Assembly (NCBI GenBank): GCA_047495785.1
Contig: JBLDXI010000028.1
Coordinates: forward strand, 930,001 to 994,000
Direction: 5' to 3'
From: Lepidodermella squamata
Lineage: Eukaryota > Gastrotricha
DNA: 64,000 nucleotides
Numbering within the stretch: position 1 is the stretch's first letter; every line of letters starts with the position of its first letter. Positions 11,048 to 23,052 of the stretch are shown here, piece after piece. Position numbers and translations under genes: made by a program. The notes under the pieces were generated by a model that worked only from the letters and a program-made list of their open reading frames with translations, searched no databases and had not been told where the DNA came from.

Positions 11048-13494
11048 CTATTCGGAGACTTTGGCTTGTGGTTTCGTTGGCGTCACAGGCGGAGGGACGC
11101 CGAATTCTTGCAATTTTCGCTGATAGTATTGTTCGATTTCCGCAGCATTAACAGTTAGAGAGGCCGGATTTTTGGCGGCGAAAGCGTCCATCCAAGCATG
11201 GTTGAGGTGTGTTCGTCCTATCGAGCTAGTTCGACCTCGGAACGACTGATCTTTCGGCGCTTCTTCGCCGTTTTCAGCAGGTTCAGCAACATCTAAGTAA
11301 TAAAGCGAAATGATATAAGGAACTCAAAGTCTGGCGTTGATTATTACCGATTTTCAGATCTTCGGGATTAACAATTTTCAACGTTTTGCTTCGCCATTTT
11401 CCATCACCAGTTAGATCTTTCTGAATATTGGCCAAGTGTTTTCCGACCGGTGAGCGATCATCGTAGTACGGATCAGTAATTAGCATGTGGGTTCCAGGCT
11501 CTTTCAGATGACCGAGGTTCCGTTTCCTTGAAGAAATAAAGCGCGTGAAAAAAGCTTAAAAAAGATGGCCGACGACTTACTTCGAATCGCATTGAGCGTC
11601 ATGGCTTTGAAATTTCAACGGAGCAGGCTTGTATAGCTGAGCTGTAAGTTCATCCAGGGTTCTCCTAGCATCCCCGGATGAATCATCCTCCTCGTCCGAA
11701 TCGGATTCGAGTAACAGCTTCCGTCGTTGCTACAAATATTGCCACGTAAGGAAGTATCAAGAAACATCAGTTAAAACTTACGATGAAGTTGTACTCGATT
11801 TTCATCGCCTTGATTGCTTCCTGAGTCGCCGCGATGTCCTCAGAAGTCACCAATGGTGCGACTGTTGGACGCCGGTCCGAGTTTTCGTTTCGACGAGAGG
11901 CATTAAAAGCAGGCTTCTCTTCTACCGGATCTTGAATGCCTTTCAACCTCCGCTCTCGTTCTTTCATATAGGCTTGTAGAATTTCGTACATCTCTTTCGC
12001 ACTAGCCGTGTTCAAATTCGGAATATTTATAGCCGATTCACTTCTTCTAGAGTCGCGACCACTTTCTGTATGAGCTTTAGAGAGAACAGTATGAGCTGAA
12101 TTTTAGCTGAAAATGCCTGAGTTGATTGAATTACCTGAAACTTCAGAAGACGGTGGCTTTGGAGTTGTTTCTCGCATAAGCCATTCCTTTGAAATGTCTC
12201 TGGTGTGCTCAAAGCCGGCTTTTACAAACCTCCGCTCTTGATCCATCAGAGCGACTTCATTTTTCACAACAGCGCCGGTTTTCTTAGCCGTTTTGATCAA
12301 ATCCTTCGATATACCAGCATCTAGCTAAATAGATCACATAAATAGTGATGCAATAAGTAATCTAACAGTTTAATCAGTCTTACAAGCAAAGCGCTCGTCC
12401 ACTCGTCGAATCCTTCTGTGCTGTTGCCTCCTCGTCGTTTCTCGGCGATAGGCTGAGGTCCGATACGAACTTTCTTCGCAAGATGACTCCACTCGTCTGC
12501 AATGTATTTCTGGTCAAGCTCGTGTTGAATTCGCTCGGCTGCGGGAACCATGTAACTTGTCGGGTGATCAACGCTGTACAACCCCAGATTGTTGCGATCT
12601 TTTATCGGTGAGAGATTAGGTAACATCGGAAATTTATCCGGCAGAGCCCTAATTTATCAATAACAATCAACTACTTTAACGCATATCAGTCGCTTTACCA
12701 GAGCATCAGGTTAAGAAATTCGTGAAATTGAATGCTAGACTGCCTTGCATGAGTCTCCTTCGCATGCTTCAATCGATGCCGAAGTTTGGCAGGGGAGATG
12801 GTTTTACCGCAAAGCTAAGCATTTAATGTCATAATAAACATTTATTGTCACGATGGTTTAGACATCAAACCTTGAAAGTTGAAAGTAGAGTTTCAATATT
12901 CGCTGGTAGTCCACTCATGTTCGCATGTTCGTGAGTCGCATACGCAAGTAAAATCGAATGCAGCTCTGCAAATCTAAAAGAAACTTCTTCATTAGACCCG
13001 AAAGCACGCCTCAATTGCAAATGAATTACGTTACTAATCGGCCTTCGATGAAATCAATAGATCTTAGAAGGGCTGGAACATTGAAATCTGCACTGTGGTT
13101 GTTAAATGTACAATCGGTGATCCGGTAGAACGAGCCTTGAAGCACAAGCGACCGTAATTTCTGAAAGTTGGCATAATGTAAGAATAAAACTACAAAAATA
13201 GCTAGCAGCTTCCGTACCGGAGTCGTAATTCGACCTTCCTCCATCGACGAGGCCACATAGTTGACGAGCAAATCTTCCGGAAACTGTTATCAAACGACTT
13301 AGTAAATAACATTATCGAAGTACTAATGCGATGCTCTCACCCTCAGTGCTTTGCATAACAGTCTAAATGGAGAAATTTTAGCGGCCGGCATGCGTATTAG
13401 GATATGGATCTCACCTTAGCTCTCCGTCTTCCCACAAACCCACTTGCCTGTTGACTTCCAAATAAAAGTTAGGGTTGGAGACGATGCTGGCCAT
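11048..13494 (-). CDS. 12-exon gene, conserved-looking protein of unknown function
   Basis: Exons, all phase-consistent: 13415-13494, 13341-13362, 13218-13283, 13030-13160, 12871-12973, 12699-12814, 12384-12648, 12135-12324, 11782-12065, 11581-11729, 11348-11526, 11048-11292, giving 609 residues. The second exon is only 22 nt. The N-terminal 180 residues are helical. A segment at about 112-173 (GKTISPAKLRHRLKHA followed by SIQFHEFLNLML) resembles a pair of degenerate EF-hand-like helices. The middle is basic and helical; residues 435-460 form an acidic Ser/Asp/Glu patch (ESDSDEEDDSSGD). The C-terminal 60 residues are Pro-rich. There is no signal peptide or membrane span, so it is probably a cytosolic or nuclear scaffold. 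I do not recognise the family. Its 3' end converges on GCP6. Confidence 0.75.
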
Positions 13495-14464
13495 AATCTC
13501 CACCCAACAAAGAAAGAAATTTAGCAAGGAAACCTAGATTCGATAAAGCACGAAAAGCTGAATTAACGCTAAGCTTAAGGCTTAATCGAGGATCGAAGTA
13601 ATACGATCTAATTCCGGAGGCATCAAACAGTAACACTCTTCGTTAAAGCGTCAGCTGAATTCGCGAGGATTGCAGAATTTACCGCCGTTGCTACACGTTG
13701 CTATGCGCTACATTTGGTTAAATTCGATAATAATATACAGTTTTAATGGTAATTAGAAGAATGAAAAAATAAATGAGCATATTTTTGCGGAGGTATTTTC
13801 TCCCCTGACTGATGGGGAGCAACGTGCAACGTTGGGTGTTGTTCTCCATCCTCCAGTGTCCAGTCTTCTGCGATAGGAGCCAGCATTTTGTCCGGCGACA
13901 GAAGCAGAAGGAAAGAGCATTATTATCTTGCACTTAATTCAACGCACTACTCCTCGCTCAAGGCTTAACAATACATGCGGAGTCGTTTGTCAGCCCTCTT
14001 TTGTGACCTAAACCGCGGCGATTTCCGTCAAATTCGCCTGAATTTGAGTTATAAATTTCAATCCAACTGCCATGAAACTCAGAGGAGAATTGCTTCGAAC
14101 GGCGAATAATCTTTTGATGGTAGCTTCGTCGAATAATAACGGTGATTCCTCGGCTGTATCAATGATTAAATTATAGTGATAATGACCCCTTTATTAGCTG
14201 CCCATTAGGATTCAAGGTGCAGTTTTATATTTTGACGGAAGATCAGGACGAAAAATACCTATGTATCATCCACCCACTCGTTTCGTTGCATATGTTTTTG
14301 TTTTTTGGACATGACACACCAAATGATGGGCTGTTTTAACGGTACGCCTTGTCAGAACGGTCAAGCGCTTTTTTAGAGAAGATCATTATGCTTTTTCCTC
14401 GAAAATCAGAGAGATTTAATCATAAAAAATGTACGAAAGATGCTGGACTTAATCTTCAGGCTTC
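13495..14464. other. intergenic region
   Basis: Between two minus-strand genes; it carries the promoter and 5' UTR of the 11-13.5 kb gene and the 3' UTR of lectin-mucin copy A. No coding signal or RNA gene is seen. Confidence 0.4.
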
Positions 14465-15872
14465 TTACACCTGCATCAGGAAGTTAATAATGTAGGAAAC
14501 TTTATCAGCGAGGAGATCAAAGTGATTTATCCGAATGACCTGAAACTGCGCGCTTTCAATGCGGCGCATTTGACTTTTTCCAACTGCTTCACCAACGATA
14601 ACGAACAAGATGCGACGAGATATTGACTTGGCATAGGCTAGCTGGTCATCAAACTCTTGGATATTTGCTGACAACCCGGTCGTGAATATAACAACAGCGG
14701 CTGGATTCACTGCTCTGTAACCATCTGTGAGGGGAGAAAGGAGCGACCTGACATTTTTTATACATTTTGAATTGATTGAACTCACCTCGTGAGCTGAATA
14801 GGTTGGGGCTATTTGATCGGACCAAGCTGTTGCTCAAGTTTCCATCGCCTCCAAAATATATTAAAGAATCAACCATTTCATCGATTTCATTAACTGCCAT
14901 CTCAGAACTTCTTTGCAGTGTTAAAAATTTGAAGCCAGAGGTTCGACCACCATAAACGACTAATCCAAGCTGCAAAATTGACGGAAGCCCAATTATTTTC
15001 AACAAGAATTCTACGTAGTACTAACTTGTACGGTGGGGAAAGTCAAATGCTGACGTAACAGCTTTACACAATTTTTCAGCTTCTCAAACTGAGCGAGCGG
15101 CAGATTGATTGAGGAGTCGATGAAGATATAAATATCAAGCTCGCGATTGAGACCTGTTAACACATACATTTTTTGATAATAATTCAATGATAGAAACGTT
15201 AATACTCTCTATCTGGCAAAGCACATTGCATCCGTCTCCATCCAAGAAATTTCCATCATCGCACGATTCACCGAGTTCGGGCTGAACTATCGCATCACTG
15301 CAGTAGCCAGGATTAGGACTTGATTGGAAAGTCGTGGTAAATTCTGTTGTTGTTGTTTCGACTGCCGAAATAGATGTAGACTCAGCAGTGGTAGATTCTT
15401 CTGTGATGGCTGAGGTCGGCGAAGGAGTCGATATGGTTGAGGTCTCTGCCGTTTGGCTCGCTGTTTCCGTTGTTAAGGTTGACTCAGTGGTCGTAGATAT
15501 CGGCAAACTTTCCGTAGATGACGATTCACTTGTCGCGGAATCAGCTGTCGTTATTATTGTCGTCGAAGGAGTTAAACCGGTTAAGGGCTCTGTCGTTTGA
15601 CTGGTTGTTTCCGTTGTTGAGGTTGACTCAGTGGTCGTAAATATCGGTAAGCTTTCCGTAGACTCAGTTGTCGCTAAATCTGTTGTTGCTGAAGGAGTTG
15701 ATGTGGTTGAAGGCTCTGTAGCTTGGGTGGTTGTTTCAGTTATCGATGTCGTCGATGGGCTTTCCGTGGATGTTGATCCCGTTGTTGAAGTTGATTCAGT
15801 TGAAGATGTTGTCGATGGGCTCTCCGTGGATGTTGATTCCGTTGCCGCTAAAGTTGTCGCGATTACAGTTGC

Positions 15873-15912
<40 letters not shown>

Positions 15913-17363
15913 GCTGTAGTGGTAGTCGTGGGTGTCGCAGTTGTAGACGTAGACGTAGACGTAGACCCGGCTGTTGATGTTGATGATGTTGAAGTTGTGG
16001 AAGTTGAACGTGTTGTAGTTATTCGGCTATCGACGGCATCTTTCTGGCAAATGACATAAGTTGTGCCTACGACAAGGCTTGCGGCGTGAGCTGGCCTCGA
16101 AACCCAAGCTGATTTATTGGAGAATCCGTCATAAATGCCTGCAATGGCTCCAGAGTTTTGATCATCGGCAATAATGTGAAAGGCCGTGTCCGCGACAGAA
16201 CCTGGAACGCCTTGTGCCACATCGATGGCGTCATCGATTGAAACCTCGAGTTGCGTGTCCATCCATATCCAAGGGTCTTAAAAATTTGAACTCATAACGC
16301 TACTTAGCTCACAATTCATTTGCTACCTGACACTCCATTCTTGCTCAATCCCAGCCAAAACGAGTCATCGGTCTGCATATTCGCCTTCAATCTAGCGTAA
16401 ATCAGCAGTGACTCAGTTCTTGGGGCCCAGACGGTAGCATCTAGCGAGGTGCAGTAGGAAACCGCGCTATTTAATGCGGGTACATCATTAGGAGAGGAAA
16501 AGCAATAATCGTTGAACTTGTCCCACGATGCTGGGCAAGTTGAACATGCGTAAGAAATTTCACAGATGTACGCCCTCGATACCGAAAAGTCTGCCGCAGT
16601 AGCGAAATACCATTGAGAAACATAGCGGGCATACACCAAGAAGTCAAACGCCTGAGGTGGCGGGTACCTGTTGTAATAGACAGCGAAAACCTTTAAGCTG
16701 AAACTCGGGTTAATTGGCGAGGGCTTACCAGGAAAGCCACGGATGTGAAGGATCAGTTGCTACTCCGCCATTTGTTATGAAAGTAGGTCCAAATGATATT
16801 CTCTCACCATCCATTGAGTAGAATACCCCATTGCAATCTTTGTCATAGCTGTTAGCAATATTCCATGTACCACTGGTGGTGCCGGCCCCACGCCTTGCCC
16901 AGTCTTGTATTCCCACCCAGTAGGCTTTCGTCTGATTTGCCAAAGACATAACGTATGTGAATTCATCGGATGTTTGTGGCACAACGAGATGCGCCCCGTC
17001 GTAAGAGCAGCTGTACATTGCTGTGAAATAGTCCACATTATAGCTATGGCAAATAGGAGTTGTAGGAATAGAATCAAGTCAAGGAATATTTTAAATACTT
17101 GACGACTTTGTAGCAGCTGTCGAAGCACGCATTGTAGGTGTAGCCAATCGGACATGTAGCTAAACAAATTAATGACCATTCTAGTTTTGGCAGAATTCAT
17201 TTCGACAAAACCTACGAGTGGAAGGACAAGCAACTTCGCAGCCAGTAACACCAGTCTATTCGCGTTAAAAGAGAAAAATGTAAAGCTATTATTACGAATA
17301 TCAGAATTTTACTTTTTCAATCGACAGTACGACAAAGCTGATCTGAATGAGCGTTTTCAACAT
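14465..17363 (-). CDS. secreted double C-type-lectin / mucin / DUF4215 / VWA protein, copy A
   Basis: Nine exons in phase: 17313-17363, 17216-17255, 17099-17159, 16729-17043, 16327-16667, 15206-16276, 15026-15153, 14786-14969, 14465-14724 (816 residues). Exon 1 encodes a short hydrophobic signal (MLKTLIQISFVVLS). Residues about 34-200 form a C-type lectin fold (CPIGYTYNACFDSCYKV, YWVGIQDWA). A second lectin-like domain follows (CPASWDKFNDYCF, DDSFWLGLSKNGV, then WIWMD). About 230 Thr/Ser-rich residues follow, including a long Thr run, suited to O-glycosylation. One Cys-rich repeat of DUF4215 type ends the mucin exon (GESCDDGNFLDGDGC). The C-terminal 190 residues resemble a von Willebrand A domain (LDIYIFIDSSINLPLAQF). 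The MIDAS motif reads DSSIN rather than DxSxS. It is probably an extracellular glycan-binding or barrier protein. Copy B lies upstream on the same strand. Confidence 0.85.
15868..15915. repeat. (GTT)n microsatellite inside the mucin exon
   Basis: About fifteen tandem TTG/GTT units; on the minus coding strand they read ACA and encode a Thr homopolymer. Length variation between individuals is likely. Confidence 0.9.
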
Positions 17364-18122
17364 CTAACAGCTTAAAATTGAGGTACCTATGTAGAAGATT
17401 CCTGACCTTTCTATGATGAGTACCGCAAGCCTTTAATTGAATGCGGTGCTCGGTAAATTATAAATTAACTAATTAAAAGGTTGTTTTCGTTTGAAAATAA
17501 AATTAAAACCGGACTGGAAATGGTCTCTCGAGATTGGAAGGCGTAGGTTGGCTGATAGCAAATGCAGGCTGAAAGCTTCTGCTCGCGAGTTTAAGGGCCG
17601 TAAAACTTGGTTGATCTTTCGGATTTTCACGAGCCTGTTAGACAGAAAAACTTGCCAGGAAAGAAGCGAAAGAGCTGCCCACTCAGATAGGCACCGATTC
17701 CTGATTGAGCATTATTGGGCTATTCGAAAGCTCAAAAGACGGGGAACCCTTTGTTTAATCCTTTGCAAAGCTATTCACCTGCAGAGCCTAAGTGTGCAAA
17801 GTTACCATGTCCGAGATCACTCTGCGCTACGGCAACTGCAGTCTGGAACAAAAGATGGGTGAAGTGGGGAAGTACAATTTCAAATAAATGATGATTCCTA
17901 CCAATTTAGTGATGAATGCTCGGAACTTGATCTAGAGAACGACTATCGAATGGGACACACCAATTTAACGATCTGTGCATTTCCCAAGTGATGTGATGAT
18001 TAATTTCCGAATGCTTTTTATGGAAAATCGGCGATCGATTTATTGGCTAGACACCTCAAGTACAAAACAGCATTTAATCGCGATTTTATTAATCGATTTT
18101 GAAGCATGAAAGCCTGAAGTTC
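17364..18122. other. intergenic between the two lectin-mucin genes
   Basis: Holds the 3' UTR of copy B and the promoter of copy A. A 123-codon plus-strand ORF (17491-17862) has no splice-site support or recognisable domain and lies in the UTR-promoter interval. Confidence 0.4.
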
Positions 18123-21100
18123 TCATGTAACATTGAGAAGATAGTTTACAATCAAATGCAAGCTTTCGTCAAGCCTCTCCCAATGCGGAATCGTCAAGGT
18201 GCTGAATCCGTATCGTTTGAAAAGCTGAATGTGTTTTGAAGAAACATTCACAGAGACAAGGAGTACACGGGCATTTTTAGATTTCATGTTATCAAAACTA
18301 TTGATCAGTGTTACATCAATGGTGGATTGAGCAGAAGTGAAGATAAGTACAACCGGGACCGCCGTAGATTGCCGGTAGCCATCTTGATAGGGAAAATATA
18401 ATTTTGACTCAGAACCATGTTAATATGCGATAAAAAATACCATTGGCAGAGAATAGACCAGGTACCCTTGACACGCTGTTTCGTAAATCACCTTGGTTGC
18501 CGAAGTAGATCAGCTCGTCGAATAAGTGAATATTAGAATTCAACGTTTGGCTCTGCGAAAGCCTAGCAAACCGATAGCCAGAAGACCTTCCCCCGGTCAC
18601 TAAGACTCCAGTCTTCGAAAAAACGCCGAACTTAATACACAAGGAGAAACTTGAACGATGAAAAGCTCACCTGAACGGTGCTAGAGGTAAGCAGTAGTGT
18701 AGTCAATGATTGTAGGACACGTCTGATGCTCAAGAATTGAGAAATAGGGACATCTAACGCTGAATCCAAACAATAGTAAATATCCAAGTTTCGGTTGACA
18801 GCTATAAGGACATCGTTTGAAGATGCATTCAAAATCGGATGAAAGTTACCTTCAAGTTGACAACTGGAATCACATCCGTCATTATTTGCTGAGTTACCGT
18901 CGTCGCATATCTCGCCGAGATCAGCCTGAAGGACGTCATCACCGCAAAAGCCAACGCTGTTGATAAAATTACCACTCGTGGCAGCTATTGTAGATGAAGC
19001 AAGGGGCTGTGTGGAATGTGAGCTCTGGTGGTTAGATGTGCTTTGATAGGTACTTAAAATTGCTGTCGAGCCAACAGTTGTAGCTGCGGTCGGCGTATTT
19101 GAGCTCAGCCCTGTGGATCCTGTTGGAACAACTGAAGAGCTCTGGTAATCAGTTGTGCTTTGAGTTGGGCTTTGAGTTGAGCTTTGTAAGCTTGAACCTA
19201 TGCCCGTCGACGTCGAGGACTCTGGTGAAACATCTTGGAGCGTCGAAGCCGTCGTCATGACGGCAGACACCGAGGCAACAGAGGTTTCCGTGATCTGGTT
19301 TGAGGTCGTCGAAGTGAAGCTAGTTTCTAACAAACAATTCGAGTCGCAGCCATCCCCATTGACCACACCACCATCATCGCACTGTTCACCAAGTTGCGTC
19401 TGTACGATGCCATCACCGCAATGCCCGAGGCTACCACCAGTGGCAGCTGCTGTAGATGAATCAGGGGACTGAGTGGATGAGTTAGGATAGTCAGTTGTGC
19501 TTAGAGTTGTGCTTGAAAACTCTGTCGAGCCGACAGCTGAACTCATGCCCGTCAACGAAGTGGATTCCGTTGAAATATCTGAGGATGTCGCAGTTGGATC
19601 CATGGAGGTCGCAATGACCATTGTTGTTGAGTCTGCTAATTGAGAGGACGATGAGCTTGAGGAATCCGCTGTGCTCGGCGATTGTGTCGAACTGATGCTG
19701 GTAGATGTCGTGGAGGTGAAGTCGACTGTGGAGCTAACAGTTTCAGTTATTGGCGTATTTGAACTCGTCTCCGTCAGCGAAGTGGATTCTGTTGGAATAT
19801 CTGAAGATGTAGTAGCGGGGTCATTCGTGGTTGTTGAGTCCGTGAGTTGAGAGGACACTGAATAACTTGAGGACTCTGCTGTGTTCGGTGGTTGTGTCGA
19901 ACTAATGGCTGAAGATGTCGTGGAGCTCAGATCGAGTGTGGAGCTGACAGTTGTAGTTACTGGCGAATTCGTGTCTGACATCGTAGTGGATTCTGTTGGA
20001 ATATCTGAGGATGTCGTAGCGGGTTCTACCGTGGTTGTAATGACCATTGTTGTTGAATCTGCTAATGGAGAGGACGAAGTGCTTGGGGAATCCGATGTGC
20101 TCGATGATTGTGTCGAACTTATGATTGTAGATGTCGTGGAGCTAACAGTTTCAGTTATTGGTGTATCGGAACTCATGATAGTTGATTCTGTTGAAACATC
20201 TGACGATGTCGTGGCGGGAGATGTCGAGGATGGTGTTGTAGTGATCGTAGTTGTTGAGTCAGGTAATTGAGATGTGCTCGGAGAAGTCGCTGCTGTGCTG
20301 GGTGATGATGTCGAACTAATGGCTGTAGACGTCGTGGAGCTCGGGCTGGTCGATCCAGTGGTAACTGATGTTGTAGATGACGAAACAGAAGCTGTGGTTG
20401 AAGTTGGAGTTGAAGTAGTAGTAACCGTAGTAGATTTAGTTGTAGTAGTAGTTGTAGTAGATGTCGAAGTTGTTAAGAAGTTTTCTGTCGCGGTGGTTTG
20501 ATACATGGCAGATCCAGCCCATGCGGAACCGCCTGATGACGAAGAAGAGGCGACCCAACCGGAAGAGTTTGAAAAGCCATCTGTCAGCTGACTGATGGTC
20601 ACTCCGCTCGGGTCTGGCATTATGCGAAATGCTACGTCAAGAGTTGACCCTGGCACGTTAGGAGCAACATCCAAAGCGTCATTCACGGAGACAGGGAGAC
20701 CTGTATCTGCCCAAAGCCATTTACCTAAAATTTAACGTTGTTTTTGAGTGATTCCTAGCAACATACAACCTACCCGTTACTCCTGTTCTGTCTAGACCAA
20801 TCCAAATAGGTAAACCCGAGGCAGTAGCTCTCATCCTTGCGAAAATGAGTAACGATTCTGTCTTTGGGGTCCAAAGATTGTTCGCAGAGTTGCCTTTTGC
20901 GCCATAAATGTCCACACTACTGCTGGCGAATAAAAAGCAGTAGTTGAGGAATTTAACCCAACTTGAAGTTGGACAGCTTGCACAAGCTTTTGAGTACTCG
21001 CAGATTGAAGACTTCTTGACAGCGAAATCTCGCCCTGGAACGAGCTGCCACGACAGCGCCAAAGTGATGTACTCAATGTGAGACAAGAAGTCGGAGCCTG

Positions 21101-21767
21101 TCGTCGGCTGAGTATCCCATACTAGCCACGACGCAGCTGAGTCGGCGACTCCTACCGATAGCACGCCTGAGTATACTGTGGAATAGCTCGGCCCTATGCT
21201 AATAGCTTCACCGTCCATAGATTTCCAAACCCCATCGGGATCTTTGACATAGGCAGAGGAGACATTCCACGCACCGAGATTAGTGCCGGCTCCTCTGCGT
21301 GCCCAATCTTGGATTCCAGTCCAGTAGGCATTGTTGCTCTGTACCCCAGGAAGTGACATTACGTAATTGAGCTCGCTCTGGCTGTTTGGCACGAATAGAT
21401 GAGCGCCATTCGAAATGCAGTTTGCCAAGGCCGCTAAATAGCTGAGTTGTGGGCTGTTATGATAGGTATAACCCACAAAGTATAATAAAAACAATTGAAG
21501 ACTCACTTCTGAACCTTGTAACAGCTGTTGTAGCAAGAGCTATATGTGTACCCGGATGGACAATCTATTGTTAATGTTGTTTATTATTGGTTGAAAAAGA
21601 GGGAAATCCTTACTGTAACTGAGGCATGTTTGTGTGATGCATTGGCCAGTGCTTCGACCCTTACATAAAATTTTCCAAGGTAAAAGTCCGTCGCGAAATT
21701 CAACTTCTTAACTTACCACGAAATAGCCCGAAGTAAGTAAGAGAAACCACAAATAGTCCAAACTCAT
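18123..21767 (-). CDS. secreted double C-type-lectin / mucin / DUF4215 x2 / VWA protein, copy B
   Basis: Eight exons in phase: 21717-21767, 21614-21659, 21507-21564, 20774-21453, 18850-20724, 18671-18801, 18441-18630, 18123-18382 (1,096 residues). The first exon is a signal sequence (MSLDYLWFLLLTSG). Lectin domain 1 has CPSGYTYSSCYNSCYKV and YWTGIQDWA; lectin domain 2 has IWIGLDRTGVTGKWLWAD. The mucin tract is about twice as long as in copy A. It holds two DUF4215-type Cys-rich repeats (GEQCDDGGVVNGDGC and GEICDDGNSANNDGC) separated by a second Ser/Thr segment. The C-terminal VWA-like domain has LDIYYCLDSALDVPISQF, so the metal site is more degraded (DSALD). Exons 1 and last match copy A exactly in length (51 and 260 nt). 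The shared lectin introns sit in the same phase. Copy A has one extra intron within lectin domain 1. This is a tandem duplicate. Confidence 0.87.
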
Positions 21768-23052
21768 TATGTGTAGTGCCGTCCTAGATAGAAGTACATG
21801 TCTGATTTCTGAAAACCACGCCACGCTTGGCACTCGCTAAATCAATCAAGGTAAATACCCTTTAAATAATTGATGACCAATTTACACTGATTTTTCAACC
21901 AATTATAATAATTCCTGATTAATTACTGCTGAAAACGTCCATGTTACCCGGAACAATGATCGATTTTCAAGCTATTTTGTATTCGATCTTGTCCATACAA
22001 GTTCGATTTACGACACTCTAATAAGTCGATCAATACCACGTCGGCGTTGTTTTTTCACCTTTGACCGCGTCACGGCAGAAATTTACCAAAACACGCCTCC
22101 AAGTGCGCGTTAGGAAAGCATGTGACCACGAAAAAAACCGAAAAAAACAATAACGGAACTGTGACAAGTTGATGCTTTTTTATTTATTTCCAGCGAGCTA
22201 AAATGACAAGGCAATGAAACTAAGAATGCGCAAAAAACACAACGCGCCTTCTCATCATTTTTCCATCTTCAAACTACCGACACGAAAATGTGTAGACTTC
22301 TTGAGAATAGCAATAATAATAATTGGAAATAATAATAATAATAATATTAGTTAATATTATAACAATGATAAAAACGGACCATGGGCGGCGGAAGCTTCGA
22401 TTTCACATTATATCACGCCTCCGGCTATTTACATGCACATATTTTTCTCAAATTATCATCTCAATTCATTTTGCAGAGAATAATCATAAGAAAACCTGGT
22501 AAAAACAATATAGAACAAATGTGTGAAGCTGTGAGTAGCAGTTTTCGATTGTTATTTTCCGATCATATTTTTCCCCCAACTTCTTTTCAAAGAGACCAAT
22601 ATCGAAGCGGTTCACGGATAAATTTTTCTGTGTCAGACCGGTGCAATTTTTCTGCTCATAAATTTTGTCCGTATAATACTAGAAGCGGCGTTGCGGCGCT
22701 GGCGCTCACAAACGTAACAAATAGAAAAATAACTGCCACCTTAAGAAAAATAAGAGCGAAGAAGCAGAAATAAGCTGAAATGATATATACGTGTTTTGGC
22801 GAGTTTCAACAGACGACAGCTACGTTTTTTGATCATTTTTTTTAGTATTAGAGAGAGAGTGAAGAGAGAAAACGAGCACAACCAGATTTTGGCGACTTTC
22901 AGTGAACTGGACAATTTTAAAAGAAAACAGCCTATCGTCAATCAATCCTAAAGGATCGTATCTATCGACTAACAGAAAATTGCACGAAATAAGAGAGGTT
23001 TTTCAATTCGTTGGAAGAAATGATTGATATTTTTTGCTGCCTAAAGCTATTC
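21768..23052. other. lectin-mucin promoter region and scribble 3' UTR
   Basis: Overlapping AATAAA motifs on the minus strand (plus-strand TTTATTTATT near 22181) suggest that the scribble transcript ends about 22.17 kb, giving a 3' UTR of nearly 0.9 kb. The remaining 400 nt is the promoter of lectin-mucin copy B. An (AAT)n tract lies near 22315-22350. A 130-codon plus-strand ORF (22381-22773) falls in the UTR and looks spurious. Confidence 0.5.

Noticed and set aside
15334-16059. Long plus-strand Val/Asp-rich ORFs opposite the mucin exon of copy A
   Set aside because: They are antisense shadows of the Thr/Ser codon repeats; the minus frame has spliced context and domains.
17491-17862. 123-codon plus-strand ORF between the lectin genes
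   Set aside because: No domain, Arg/Leu-rich random composition, no splice or poly(A) support, and it lies in the UTR-promoter interval.
19200-20501. Plus-strand Val-rich ORFs opposite the mucin exon of copy B
   Set aside because: Same repeat-driven antisense artefact.
22381-22773. 130-codon plus-strand ORF
   Set aside because: It lies in the predicted scribble 3' UTR and resembles no protein.
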